DNA of 28,424 bases, taken from positions 1-28,424 of the forward strand of contig JBQTIB010000179.1 of NCBI GenBank assembly GCA_052389435.1, in the 5' to 3' direction. Below the pieces are notes generated by a model, which saw nothing but the letters and a program-made list of their open reading frames with translations, was not told where the DNA came from and searched no databases. Position 1 is the stretch's first letter, and each line of letters opens with the position of its first letter. This stretch comes from JBQTKD01 sp052389435 (lineage in GTDB: Bacteria > Actinomycetota > Actinomycetes > Sporichthyales > Sporichthyaceae). The translations under genes were made by a program, and so were the position numbers. This document shows positions 8,293-15,764 of this stretch, piece by piece.

Positions 8293-9285
8293 GTGCGCAG
8301 AGCTCTGAGCCTCGTGATGCCCGTCGTCGGTCCCATGGCGGTCCGCCACGTCGCAAAGGTGACGCGTCCTCAGGACCCGGCGCTACGGCGGATCTACGCC
8401 GCGATGGCCGACGATCTCGTCCCCGCCGCGCCGCCGTTCGTCGTCCACGCGGCGCAACCCGAGGTGCTCGGCGGCCTGTGGAGGCTTGCCCGCGAGGCGT
8501 GGCTCGCCGGCCCGGCCGCACGCGGCCCGCGAGAGGCCGTTGCCGCCGGACTGTCGGATGCCAACCGGTGCCCGTTCTGCATCGAGGTGCACCACTCGGC
8601 GCTGCGCGCCTGCGGCGGCGCGCACGAGGACGTCCTCGCGTGGGGACGGGCCAGTGCCCTCGCCGCGACCGCGGGTGCCGCGACCCGGCCGTTCTCCGCC
8701 GCGGAAGCACCCCAGTTCCTCGGCACGGCCCTGCTGTTCCACTACGTCAACCGCATCGCCGAGGTGCTGCTGAAGGACTCGCCCTTCCCGGCGCTCGTGG
8801 GGCGGCTCGGCAGGCCCGCCCAGAAGGTGGGGGACTTGACGCTCGGCGCGGCCTTCGCGGGCCGCCGGGTCGAGCCGGGGCGCTACGCCGATCTCGCCGC
8901 GGACGGGCCACTGCCAACGGACCTGGCGTGGGCCGCGCCGAACGAACACGTGGCCGCGGCCGTCGGCGCGTTCGTGGCTGCGGTGGAACGTGCCTCGGCG
9001 GGCATTCCCGCGCCGGTGCGCGCACTCGTGGCGGACCGTGTCCGCGACTGGACCGGCGGCGCGCCCGCGCTCTCGCGATCGTGGGCCACGGACGCGGCCG
9101 TCGAACTTCCCGCGGAGGCGCGTGCAGCGGGCGAGTTGGCGCTGACCGTCGCCTTGGCGCCGTTCCAGGTCGACGATGCGCAGGTCGCGGCCTTCCGGGC
9201 CCACGGGGCGAGCGACGCCGATCTCGTGGGACTGCTGGCGTTCGCGGCGCTCGCCGCCTCGCGTCGGGTGCTGTCCTGGTGCTGA
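8293..9285 (+). CDS. AhpD / carboxymuconolactone decarboxylase-like protein
   Basis: 330 aa from GTG at 8293. The hallmark is NRCPFCIEVHHSAL: C93-x-x-C96 with H100/H101, the redox or proton-relay motif of the AhpD/CMD fold. Members act as alkylhydroperoxidases or peroxidase-related enzymes in the cytoplasm. At 330 aa it is longer than single-domain AhpD (about 175 aa), and the C-terminal half could be a second, degenerate copy of the helical domain without the Cys pair. There is no Shine-Dalgarno. CACAGT at 8281-8286 sits 6 bases before GTG, suggesting a leaderless transcript; in-frame ATGs at 8317 and 8335 are alternatives. It converges on the next gene with only 3 bp between them. Confidence 0.65.
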   Translation: MRRALSLVMPVVGPMAVRHVAKVTRPQDPALRRIYAAMADDLVPAAPPFVVHAAQPEVLGGLWRLAREAWLAGPAARGPREAVAAGLSDANRCPFCIEVHHSALRACGGAHEDVLAWGRASALAATAGAATRPFSAAEAPQFLGTALLFHYVNRIAEVLLKDSPFPALVGRLGRPAQKVGDLTLGAAFAGRRVEPGRYADLAADGPLPTDLAWAAPNEHVAAAVGAFVAAVERASAGIPAPVRALVADRVRDWTGGAPALSRSWATDAAVELPAEARAAGELALTVALAPFQVDDAQVAAFRAHGASDADLVGLLAFAALAASRRVLSWC

Positions 9286-9288
9286 GGC

Positions 9289-9669
9289 CTACTCCGCCGG
9301 CACTGCGCTGCTGATCTGGCTCAGTACGCACAGCCAACGGTCCCCGCGCTGGACGAGCACGTCGGTGGTCCACTCGTCGGCCTCGAACTGCTCGCCCTCG
9401 TAGTGGGCGGTGTTGGCGACGCGTGCGGTGATCGTCGCGGTGTCGCCGTAGATGCGCACGCGTGCGTCGCCGATGCGCCGCATCGCCGAGTGCGTGAGGC
9501 GACCGCTGCGGACGAGGGCGAGGAAGTCCTCGCGCGAGGACACACCGGTTTCGGAGACGATGACCCATTCCTCGGCCATGTAGGACCCGATGGCGTCTGC
9601 GTCGTTGGACACGATGGCCTCCGACCACGCGTCGAGCAGTGCGACGAGATCCGGCTCCTCCTCCAGCAT
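9289..9669 (-). CDS. SnoaL/DUF4440-like NTF2-fold protein
   Basis: 126 aa from ATG at 9669; a longer frame to 9762 would overlap the divergent gene's start. The pattern LLDAWSEAIVSNDADAIGSYMAEEWVIVSETG, then DFLALVRSGRLTH, then VRIYGDTATITARV, and finally WTTDVLVQRGDRWLCVLSQIS is the standard layout of DUF4440/NTF2-like proteins: a cone-shaped alpha+beta barrel with a hydrophobic pocket. Members include ketosteroid-isomerase-like enzymes and small binding proteins, so the substrate cannot be named. The start region is shared with the divergent kinase-like gene (9731). Confidence 0.75.
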   Translation of the reverse strand: MLEEEPDLVALLDAWSEAIVSNDADAIGSYMAEEWVIVSETGVSSREDFLALVRSGRLTHSAMRRIGDARVRIYGDTATITARVANTAHYEGEQFEADEWTTDVLVQRGDRWLCVLSQISSAVPAE

Positions 9670-9730
9670 GTGAGCAACTTTCGCAGCCTGCTCCCGCCCA
9701 CGGGCGCGATTGGAAGGATGCACAGGCACG

Positions 9731-10591
9731 ATGGGAGCCGTACACGACCTGTGCGATGCCAAAGGGGTGCGCGTGCGGACTGCGGGCGACGCGCTCTCGG
9801 CCTACGCGGCCGACCTGCTCGGGGAGTGGACCCTGACGGCCGACGGAGCACCGGTTCGACGCCCCCACTCGTTCTGTCTCGACGTGCGCACCGAAACGGG
9901 ACGGGCCGCGTTTCTGAAGGTGCGCGAGCCCGACGGCTCCCTGGCCCACCTGGCCCTGCGGCACTGGAACGGCCACGGCGCCGCCAACCTGCTGCGGGCC
10001 GATCCGCACCGTGGCGCCCTGCTGCTCGAGCGAGTCGGGCCGCAGGATCTCACCTCGGTCTGGGATCTGACTGCCTGTGAGGCGATCGGCGAGCTCTACG
10101 GTCGACTGCACGTACCTGCACCGCCGCAGCTTGCGCGGTTGCCCGACCTCGTCCGCGAGCGAGCGGAAGTCCTGAGGGCCCTGCCCCGTCACGGCCCAGT
10201 TCCCCGGCGGGTCGTGGAGCAGGCTCTCGCCCTCGGCGAGGACCTCGCGGACGATCCCGCGAGCGTCGGGACCCTGCTCCACGCCGACCTGCACCACGGC
10301 ACCGTGCTCGCCGCCGGGCGGGACTGGGCCGCGATCGCTCCCCGGCCGCTCAGCGGCGACCCGCACTGGGAACCGGCGCCGACCCTGATTGCGCACTGGT
10401 CCGAGGTGGCCGAGGACGTTCGTTTCGGGGTGCGGCGCCGCTTCGACGCCCTCGTCGAGGTCGCGGGACTCGATCCCGACCGCGCGCGGGACTGGACGAT
10501 CGTGCGCCTGGCGCACCTGGCCGCCGAGCCCGCCCCGGACCGCGATCTGCCAACCCGGTGCATCGCGGCGATCAAGGCCGTTCAGGACTGA
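9731..10591 (+). CDS. APH(6)/hydroxyurea-type kinase-like protein, probably catalytically dead
   Basis: 286 aa from ATG at 9731; a TTG at 9710 would add 7 residues. The family signature is clear along the length: AADLLGEWTLTADG, FLKV (K63, ATP-site Lys), LALRHWNGHGAANLLR, ALLLERV, IGELYGRLHVPAPP, LLHADLHHGTVL and IAPRPLSGDPHWEPAP. The family (PF04655, StrB/APH(6)) phosphorylates streptomycin or hydroxyurea. Two metal-site residues differ. The catalytic loop HGDLHHGN reads HADLHHGT, so N becomes T191 while D186 is kept. The IDPK motif reads IAPR, so the Mg-binding Asp becomes A203. It may be a pseudokinase or have altered metal use. No antibiotic cluster is nearby. Confidence 0.75.
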   Translation: MGAVHDLCDAKGVRVRTAGDALSAYAADLLGEWTLTADGAPVRRPHSFCLDVRTETGRAAFLKVREPDGSLAHLALRHWNGHGAANLLRADPHRGALLLERVGPQDLTSVWDLTACEAIGELYGRLHVPAPPQLARLPDLVRERAEVLRALPRHGPVPRRVVEQALALGEDLADDPASVGTLLHADLHHGTVLAAGRDWAAIAPRPLSGDPHWEPAPTLIAHWSEVAEDVRFGVRRRFDALVEVAGLDPDRARDWTIVRLAHLAAEPAPDRDLPTRCIAAIKAVQD

Positions 10592-10608
10592 GCGCCACCA
10601 GAACGCCC

Positions 10609-10636
10609 TTGCGCGACGTCATTGCGATGTCATACT
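10609..10636 (+). promoter_or_regulatory. Promoter of the RHH-DUF4097 operon, probably leaderless
   Basis: TTGCGC (10609-10614) and CATACT (10631-10636) are separated by 16 bases. The ATG at 10644 follows the -10 by 7 bases, where transcription would start, so the mRNA probably has no leader. No Shine-Dalgarno is present. Confidence 0.5.
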
Positions 10637-10647
10637 GATGTCTATGC
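10615..10647 (+). repeat. Three tandem 11-bp repeats, candidate autoregulatory operator
   Basis: GACGTCATTGC, GATGTCATACT and GATGTCTATGC follow one another without gaps, sharing GAYGTC every 11 bases, one turn of B-DNA. They run from the promoter spacer through the -10 element and over the first codon. Ribbon-helix-helix dimers often bind tandem direct repeats at this spacing, and the gene directly downstream encodes an RHH protein. Autorepression is inferred. Confidence 0.55.
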
Positions 10648-11150
10648 AGCTGCAACCGTACGTCGCCCAGGTGCAGGCCCAGCTCCTGGCCGCCGCGGCC
10701 CTGGGCGATCAGCAGACGCGGACCGTCGCGGTCGCGCTGAGCGCCGCCGCGGAGCCCGCGATCCGTCTCGCACTGCTCGGCGCGAGTTCGGCGGCGGCCG
10801 ACGAGATCACCGCCGCCCTGCTCGACGCCCCGGGCGCTCCCGCGGTGTCGGTGCGGATCGACGGCGACGAGGTCCGCGTCGAGGTCCGCTCCGGCCAACC
10901 GGCTCCCGAGCCAGAACCGGTGCGTGCGAGCGCGGACGAGGACAACAGCGCCCGCATCTCGCTGCGGCTTCCCGAGGGCTTGAAGGGCCGCGTCGAGGAG
11001 GCCGCCCGAGCCGAGGGCATCTCGACGAACGCGTGGATTCTGCGCGCCCTCGACGCCTCGCTCGCAGCCGGCTGGTCCGGGCCCCGTCCCGGCACCGGCC
11101 GTCCCGGCCCGCAGGGCGGTCATCGCATCACCGGCTGGATCAACGGCTGA
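10644..11150 (+). CDS. Ribbon-helix-helix (Arc/HicB-like) DNA-binding protein
   Basis: 168 aa from ATG at 10644; ATG at 10638 is an alternative adding two residues. Residues 103-142 are a classic RHH: ARISLRLPEGLKGRVEEAARAEGISTNAWILRALDASL, a beta strand followed by two helices, as in Arc, CopG and HicB-type antitoxins. Residues 1-100 are an Ala-rich alpha/beta region of unknown role, followed by a Pro/Glu/Asp linker. The tail (GRPGPQGGH) is flexible. The stop is 29 bp before the DUF4097 gene, so the two are probably one operon. No HicA-like toxin is adjacent, so this is better read as a transcription regulator than as an antitoxin. The tandem repeats over its promoter suggest self-repression. 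Confidence 0.8.
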   Translation: MQLQPYVAQVQAQLLAAAALGDQQTRTVAVALSAAAEPAIRLALLGASSAAADEITAALLDAPGAPAVSVRIDGDEVRVEVRSGQPAPEPEPVRASADEDNSARISLRLPEGLKGRVEEAARAEGISTNAWILRALDASLAAGWSGPRPGTGRPGPQGGHRITGWING

Positions 11151-11179
11151 CTCTCCCTCACTTTCCTAGGAGCACTGGC

Positions 11180-12028
11180 ATGGCGGAAGCCCGCACCACG
11201 TTCGCGGTCGACGGCCCGTTGACCGTCCAGGTCAAACTTCACGGCAACGTCTCGGTGGAGGCACGGGAGGGCGTCACGGAGGCGAGCGTGCTGCTCGTCC
11301 CGCACGACGGGTCGAGCGACGCGCTCGAGCGGACCGTCGTCGACCTGTCGGGCAGGACGCTCGTGGTCGCCGGACCGCGCAACGGCGGTCTCGCGTCGCG
11401 GATCGTCGGCAGGCTGCGCGATCGCGAAGCCGTCGACGCGACGATCGTCGTGCCCGCGGGGAGCACGGTGAAGGTGGCCACGACGAACGGCGAGATCCGC
11501 CTGCTGGGCACGTGCGCCGACGCCGACCTGGCCACCGGCGCCGGAGAGATCCGGGTCGACCGGGTGGACGGCGATCTGCGACTGCGCCTCGGCAGCGGAG
11601 ACAGCCACATCTCCTCGGTGGGCGGATCGTTCCTCGCCAAGACCGGGTCGGGCAACGTGCAGGTCGGCCAGGTCGGCGGATCGCTCGACTGCGGATGCGG
11701 CAGCGGTGACCTCACGGCCGCGGCGGTTCGCGGTTCGGTCCGCTTCCGCGCCGGTTCGGGCGACGTGCACGTGGACGCGGTCTACGGAGACGTCGACGTG
11801 GCCTCCGGCTCCGGGTCGCTCGCGATCGGCCTGCCGGCCGGCGTCTCGGCCCGGCTCGACGTGGTCACGGGGTCCGGCCAACTGCACTCCGATCTACCCG
11901 TCGAGCAGGCACCGGCCGACGGAGCACAGACGATCGCGGTGCGCGCCCGAACGGGCAGCGGCGACGTCCGCGTGCTGCAGACGCGCCCGATCCTCTTCGC
12001 CGACCCGGTCGAGAACCCGACCGGCTAG
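11180..12028 (+). CDS. DUF4097-family beta-helix protein
   Basis: 282 aa from ATG at 11180, with AGGAG 7 bases upstream. After about 90 residues the chain becomes short beta strands in register with recurring GSGD/GSGN turns (RLGSGDSHISSV, KTGSGNVQVGQV, GCGSGDLTAA, RAGSGDVHVDAV, ASGSGSLAIGL, RTGSGDVRVL). This is the right-handed beta-helix pattern of DUF4097 (adhesin-like) proteins. There is no signal peptide or transmembrane helix, so it is predicted cytoplasmic despite the adhesin label. It is the second gene of the RHH operon, an arrangement common in actinomycetes. Its biochemical role is unknown; it may bind the RHH protein or act as a scaffold. Confidence 0.8.
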   Translation: MAEARTTFAVDGPLTVQVKLHGNVSVEAREGVTEASVLLVPHDGSSDALERTVVDLSGRTLVVAGPRNGGLASRIVGRLRDREAVDATIVVPAGSTVKVATTNGEIRLLGTCADADLATGAGEIRVDRVDGDLRLRLGSGDSHISSVGGSFLAKTGSGNVQVGQVGGSLDCGCGSGDLTAAAVRGSVRFRAGSGDVHVDAVYGDVDVASGSGSLAIGLPAGVSARLDVVTGSGQLHSDLPVEQAPADGAQTIAVRARTGSGDVRVLQTRPILFADPVENPTG

Positions 12029-12045
12029 CCCGGCCATCGCAGGTC

Positions 12046-12080
12046 CGCCCGCCACCCACGACTCCGGCGCTCGGCGGGCG
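12046..12080. terminator. GC-rich hairpin between convergent genes
   Basis: CGCCCGCC (12046-12053) pairs perfectly with GGCGGGCG (12073-12080) across a 19-base loop. It sits between the DUF4097 stop (12028) and the MFS stop (12089). It has no T-run, as is usual for actinomycetes, and may terminate from both sides. Confidence 0.45.
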
Positions 12081-12088
12081 TGCGCGGG

Positions 12089-13966
12089 CTAGACGTAGAC
12101 CGGTTCCACGGCGACCTCGACCGGGCGGCCGAGGACGAGGTCCACCTCGTTCTGGACGCCGCCGGACAGGTGCACGGTCTGCTCGGCGATCAGCGACTGG
12201 ACGACGTCGATTCGGTGCGAGCCGGCGGGCAGTTCCGCGAGGGCGAAGTGGCCGTCGGCGCCGCTACGGCAGGACGCGAGCACGGTTCCGTCGGCGGCGT
12301 GCACCGTCACCAGGGCGTTGCCGACCGGAGTACCCGCCGGGTTGCGCACCCGCCCGCGCAGTCGGGCGACGAGCACCTCGGCCGGGGTGGGCCGAACCGC
12401 GAGTTCCTCGGCGTCGAGCTCGGCGTCGGGCCGGGCGGGCAGGAACAGGCCGGTGATCAGCGCTCCGGCGAAGCAGACCGCGGCCGCGACCAGGCAGGCG
12501 GCGGCGAAGCCGTTCAGGAAGGCGTCGGAGGCGGACTCGAGCATGGCCGCGGCGAGCGCCGGATCCCCGACGCCCGCGATGACCTGCTGGGCCGCGCCGA
12601 GGGAGTCCTCCGCGACGGCCCGGGCCGGCTCGGGCAGCGCGGCGAGGCCCCCGCCGTCGACGAGGTGCGCCGAGTAGAGCGAGACCTGGACGCTGCCGAT
12701 GACCGCGACGCCGAGGGTGCCGCCGAACTCTCGGGTCGCGTCGTTCATCGCCGAGCCGATGCCTGCCTTCTCCTTGCTCACCGCGCCCATGACGGCCTCG
12801 GTCGCGGGAGCGCTGGCGAACCCGGCGCCGATGCCCATCGGGATCAGTTGAAGCAGCATCAGCCAGTAGGGCAGGTCGGCGCCGTCGGTGGAGATCCACG
12901 CGAAGCACAGTCCGAACATCGCCAGCCCGACGGTGACCACGATCTTGTTGCCGATGCGCATGGCCAGGGCCGTGCCGACCACGGAGCCGACCCCGAGCGC
13001 GACGGCCACCGGGGCGATGCGCAGGCCCGTCTCCAGCGGCGAGTACCCCAGCAGGAACTGCATGTACTGGGTGGCCAGGAAAATGAAGCCGAACAGCGCG
13101 AAGTACAGGAACGCCAGGGAGCCGCTCGCGGCGGAGAAGCGCGGGTTGAGGAACAGGCGCACGTCGAGCATGGGGTGCGGGCACCGCAGTTCCCACGCCA
13201 CCAGCGCGGCGAACATTGCGGCCGCGACGGCGAAGCCGCCGAAGGTGGCGACGCTGTCCCACCCGGCGTGCGGTGCCTCGATGATCGTGAAGACGAGGCC
13301 GCCCACGGCCGCCACGGAGATCAGCAGACCGACGACGTCGACGCGGGGCGTGCCGGGGTCCCGCGAGGTTTGCACGATCTGGGCCGAGGCCACCGCCACG
13401 GCGACGGCCGCCAGGGTCAGGAAGATCAGGTTGGCGCGCCAGGACCAGGTCTCGGTGAGCGCGCCGCCGACGGCGGGACCGAAGCCGCTGCCCATCCCGG
13501 CCGCGGCGCCCCAGATGCCGATCGCCTTGGCTCGGGCGATTCGGTCGACGAAGACGTTGGAGATGATCGACAGCGTCGTCGGAAAGATCGCCGCGGCGCC
13601 CAGTCCCATGACGACCTGAGCCGCCGTCAGCTGACCGGGGTTGGCGGCCTGCGAGCCGGCCAGCGCCGCCCCGCCGAAGACGGCCAGGCCCAGCAGCAGT
13701 GCGCCCTTGCGGCCGTAGCGGTCCGAGAGCGACCCGAAGGCCAGCACGAGCGCGGCGAAGGCGAGGTTGTACCCGTCGACGATCCACTGCAGATCGCGGG
13801 TGCTCGCGGACATGTCCACGACCAGCGAGGGCAGTGCCACGTTCATCGTCGAGGTGGCCAGCATGATCGTGACGGTCGCGGCGCAGAGCGTTGCGAGCAC
13901 CAGATACTGCCGGCGGGCGTCCGGGGCCGGAGCACCGATCGCGGAGTGCGTGGACGTCGTGGCCAC
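12089..13966 (-). CDS. DHA2-family (EmrB/QacA-type) MFS exporter with C-terminal transthyretin-like domain
   Basis: 625 aa. GTG at 13966 has GGAGG 7 bases upstream. Residues about 20-500 form 14 hydrophobic segments with DHA2 landmarks: STMNVALPSL in TM1, motif A GSLSDRYGRKGAL (78-90) and motif C GMGSGFGPAVGG. Such pumps expel drugs or metabolites using the proton gradient. Residues about 530-620 add a cytoplasmic beta-sandwich of the CarboxypepD_reg/transthyretin-like type (LRGRVRNPAGTPVGNALVTV, SGADGHFALAELPAGSHRIDVV), beyond the usual length of about 500 aa. The MMPL transporter at 16974 has the same kind of tail. The acidic Asp often seen in motif D1 is absent (ATSTMNVALP). Palindromes over its promoter suggest TetR-type control. 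Confidence 0.85.
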   Translation of the reverse strand: MATTSTHSAIGAPAPDARRQYLVLATLCAATVTIMLATSTMNVALPSLVVDMSASTRDLQWIVDGYNLAFAALVLAFGSLSDRYGRKGALLLGLAVFGGAALAGSQAANPGQLTAAQVVMGLGAAAIFPTTLSIISNVFVDRIARAKAIGIWGAAAGMGSGFGPAVGGALTETWSWRANLIFLTLAAVAVAVASAQIVQTSRDPGTPRVDVVGLLISVAAVGGLVFTIIEAPHAGWDSVATFGGFAVAAAMFAALVAWELRCPHPMLDVRLFLNPRFSAASGSLAFLYFALFGFIFLATQYMQFLLGYSPLETGLRIAPVAVALGVGSVVGTALAMRIGNKIVVTVGLAMFGLCFAWISTDGADLPYWLMLLQLIPMGIGAGFASAPATEAVMGAVSKEKAGIGSAMNDATREFGGTLGVAVIGSVQVSLYSAHLVDGGGLAALPEPARAVAEDSLGAAQQVIAGVGDPALAAAMLESASDAFLNGFAAACLVAAAVCFAGALITGLFLPARPDAELDAEELAVRPTPAEVLVARLRGRVRNPAGTPVGNALVTVHAADGTVLASCRSGADGHFALAELPAGSHRIDVVQSLIAEQTVHLSGGVQNEVDLVLGRPVEVAVEPVYV

Positions 13967-14007
13967 CGTGGGACCTCCGGTGCGCGGACCAGCGAACGGA
14001 AACGTCA

Positions 14008-14033
14008 GTAGAACGTTGTTCTACAGAACTGTA
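14008..14033. promoter_or_regulatory. Overlapping palindromic operators and promoter of the MFS gene
   Basis: GTAGAAC-GTT-GTTCTAC (14008-14024) is a perfect 7-bp inverted repeat typical of TetR-family operators. TACAG-AA-CTGTA (14022-14033) is a second perfect 5-bp inverted repeat overlapping it. On the minus strand, TTACAG and TCTACT with a 16-base spacer could be the -35 and -10 of the exporter gene, so a bound repressor would block it. The cognate regulator is not in the window. Confidence 0.6.
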
Positions 14034-14045
14034 ACCCCGTCCCCT

Positions 14046-14066
14046 GGCGGGCGAAAAGAGCCCGCC
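14046..14066 (-). terminator. Hairpin terminator after the zinc-ribbon gene
   Basis: GGCGGGC (14046-14052) and GCCCGCC (14060-14066) pair perfectly around a 7-base A-rich loop, 22 bases past the stop of the 65-aa gene. It separates that gene from the MFS promoter, so the two are probably transcribed separately. There is no T-run. Confidence 0.6.
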
Positions 14067-14087
14067 GACGCCGGCCGCGCCACGGAA

Positions 14088-14285
14088 CTAGACGCAGACC
14101 TCTTCGCGCGCCTGCTTCGGCACCTCCGCCTTCGCGGGTGCGGTGGCGTCGGAGTCGACCTCGAAGCCGCAGAAACACCGCAGGAGAACCGAGATACGGC
14201 CGTCCGGGGATTGCGACAGGCGCAGGATGCGGCGGGTGCCCATGAGCACGCGCGTGCCGCACTCGGTGCAGTAGGGAGCGAACAT
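14088..14285 (-). CDS. 65-aa zinc-ribbon protein
   Basis: 65 aa from ATG at 14285, with GAAGGA 8 bases upstream. Two Cys pairs are visible: YCTECG (C6, C9) and RCFCGF (C37, C39), the spacing of a small zinc ribbon or rubredoxin-like knuckle. They are separated by a basic strand (RVLMGTRRILRL). A flexible Ala/Lys/Glu tail ends in CV. There is no signal or membrane segment. Its role is unknown. It is divergent from the MocR-type regulator with 60 bp between starts, so it could be that regulator's target. A hairpin follows the stop. Coding is supported by the ribosome site, the Cys pattern and the terminator. Confidence 0.65.
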   Translation of the reverse strand: MFAPYCTECGTRVLMGTRRILRLSQSPDGRISVLLRCFCGFEVDSDATAPAKAEVPKQAREEVCV

Positions 14286-14323
14286 GTCTCGAATCCTTCG
14301 CCAAAGCGGTGGTTGTTGCACGA

Positions 14324-14343
14324 GCCAATCTGGCACTATTGGC
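14324..14343. promoter_or_regulatory. Inverted repeat GCCAAT-N8-ATTGGC, candidate MocR operator
   Basis: Perfect 6-base arms flank CTGGCACT. The repeat ends 2 bases before the GTG of the MocR-like gene, and a third GCCAAT lies just inside the gene at 14358-14363. CACTAT at 14334-14339 could be a -10 for a leaderless start. MocR regulators often bind repeated half-sites in the divergent region next to their own gene, which is the layout here. Confidence 0.5.
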
Positions 14344-14345
14344 CG

Positions 14346-15764
14346 GTGAGTTCGCAAGCCAATATTTCGCCACTGGTCGACGTTCTCGGCGGCTGGGACC
14401 GCGCGGGCTGCGGCACCCTGCCGCAACGCCTGGCGCACGCCCTGCGCAACGCGATCGTCGCCGGCCTGCTCGGCGAGGGCCAACGCCTCCCGCCCGAGCG
14501 CGATCTGGCCGCGGAACTGGCGGTGAGCCGCTCCACCGTCACCTCGGCCTTCGACCTGTTGCGCGACGAGGGTCTGCTCGTCTCCCGGCAGGGCAGCGGC
14601 ACCTCCGTCCGAGGTCCCGGCCGGCGGGCCGTGGCCGGTTCCCGCATGGCCGGCCACATCCTCGACGTCGGCGGGATAGACCTCGCCGTCGGCGCTCCCC
14701 TGGACCCGACGCATCTGCCGCCGGTCCGCATCGACGTCGGTGACCTGACGGGTGCTCAGATCGGTTCGGGGCTGAGTCCGCGCGGTCTGCCGGCGCTGCG
14801 CCAGGCCATTGCCGAGCGGCACACCGCACGCGGACTGCTGACCGACGCGGAGCAGATCCACGTCACCTCCGGCGCCCACCAGGCCATCGCCCTGACGCTG
14901 GCCGCGCACGCCGGACCGGGCGACGCGGTGTTGTGCGAAGACCCCTCCTATCCCGGCCTGTTCGACATCCTCGACCGGATCGGCGCCCGCCCCGTACCGC
15001 TGGCCGCGGACGCCGACGGGGTGCGCCCGAGCGACCTCGACCGACTGCTGCGCACCGTTCGCCCGGCGGCGGTCTACCTGCAGACCGGGCCGCACAATCC
15101 CACCGGGCGGGTGTCCTCCAGGGACCGCATCGCCGCCCTCGCCGCGGTGTTGGACCGCCATCGGGCGACCGTCGTCGAGGACCGCATCCTGGAGGACTTG
15201 GCCTTCCACGGCAGGCCTTCCGAGCTCGCGACGGTATGCAGGCGGGCCGTCGTCGTCACCGTGAACTCCCTGTCCAAGATCGGCTGGTCGGGGCTGCGCA
15301 TCGGGTGGCTGCGCGCCCCCGCGGCGCTCGTCGAGCGGACCATGCACCTCAAACTCGGCACGGATCTCGGGGCCGCCGTCCCGTCGCAGGTCCTGGCGCT
15401 GGCGCTGTTCCCGGAACTCGAGGCGCTCGGCGCCCGGCGGCGCGCCACCTTCGCGCAGGCGATCGCCTCGGCGCGGGCACAACTGGCCCAGGACCTTCCG
15501 GAGTGGTCCGTCCAGGCGCCGCAGGGCAGTGCGCTGCTGTGGGTGCGCCTGCCGGTCCAGGACACCCGTCCGTTCGTGGCGCTCGCCGCCAGGCACGGGG
15601 TCCAGGTCGCCTCCGGCTCGATCGCCCACGCCGGCCGCGGGAACAGCTCCCACCTCCGGATCTGCGTCGACCGTCCCGAGCACGTGGTCTCGGCGGGTCT
15701 GGTGCGCCTGGCCCAGGCCTGGGCCGAAATCACCGACCCCGAGCCCCAGCGGATCCTGAGCTAG
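14346..15764 (+). CDS. MocR-family regulator (GntR DNA-binding domain plus aminotransferase-like domain)
   Basis: 472 aa from GTG at 14346; upstream extension of the frame runs through the divergent control region and is not credible. Residues about 25-90 are a GntR winged helix (RLAHALRNAIVAGLLGEGQRLPPERDLAAELAVSRSTVTSAFDLL). Residues about 105-470 are a fold-type-I PLP domain. HNPTG (N251), VEDR (D279), the PLP Lys in NSLSKIGWSGLRIGW (K311) and R317 are all present, so PLP should bind. MocR proteins use PLP or a PLP adduct as effector and control vitamin B6, GABA or taurine genes. Here no such target is adjacent, only the 65-aa zinc-ribbon gene. A leaderless start is likely. Confidence 0.85.
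   Translation: MSSQANISPLVDVLGGWDRAGCGTLPQRLAHALRNAIVAGLLGEGQRLPPERDLAAELAVSRSTVTSAFDLLRDEGLLVSRQGSGTSVRGPGRRAVAGSRMAGHILDVGGIDLAVGAPLDPTHLPPVRIDVGDLTGAQIGSGLSPRGLPALRQAIAERHTARGLLTDAEQIHVTSGAHQAIALTLAAHAGPGDAVLCEDPSYPGLFDILDRIGARPVPLAADADGVRPSDLDRLLRTVRPAAVYLQTGPHNPTGRVSSRDRIAALAAVLDRHRATVVEDRILEDLAFHGRPSELATVCRRAVVVTVNSLSKIGWSGLRIGWLRAPAALVERTMHLKLGTDLGAAVPSQVLALALFPELEALGARRRATFAQAIASARAQLAQDLPEWSVQAPQGSALLWVRLPVQDTRPFVALAARHGVQVASGSIAHAGRGNSSHLRICVDRPEHVVSAGLVRLAQAWAEITDPEPQRILS

Noticed and set aside
10638..11150. Toxin-antitoxin module
   Set aside because: The RHH protein is antitoxin-like, but the partner is DUF4097, and no HicA, ParE, RelE or similar toxin is present.
10622..12028. 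Single long gene covering the RHH region and DUF4097
   Set aside because: The first 186 codons are the wrong frame of the RHH gene; DUF4097 has its own AGGAG and ATG at 11180.
12080..14011. Plus-strand 643-codon frame opposite the MFS gene
   Set aside because: Antisense shadow with a charged Gly/Glu/Arg composition; the minus strand has clear MFS motifs.
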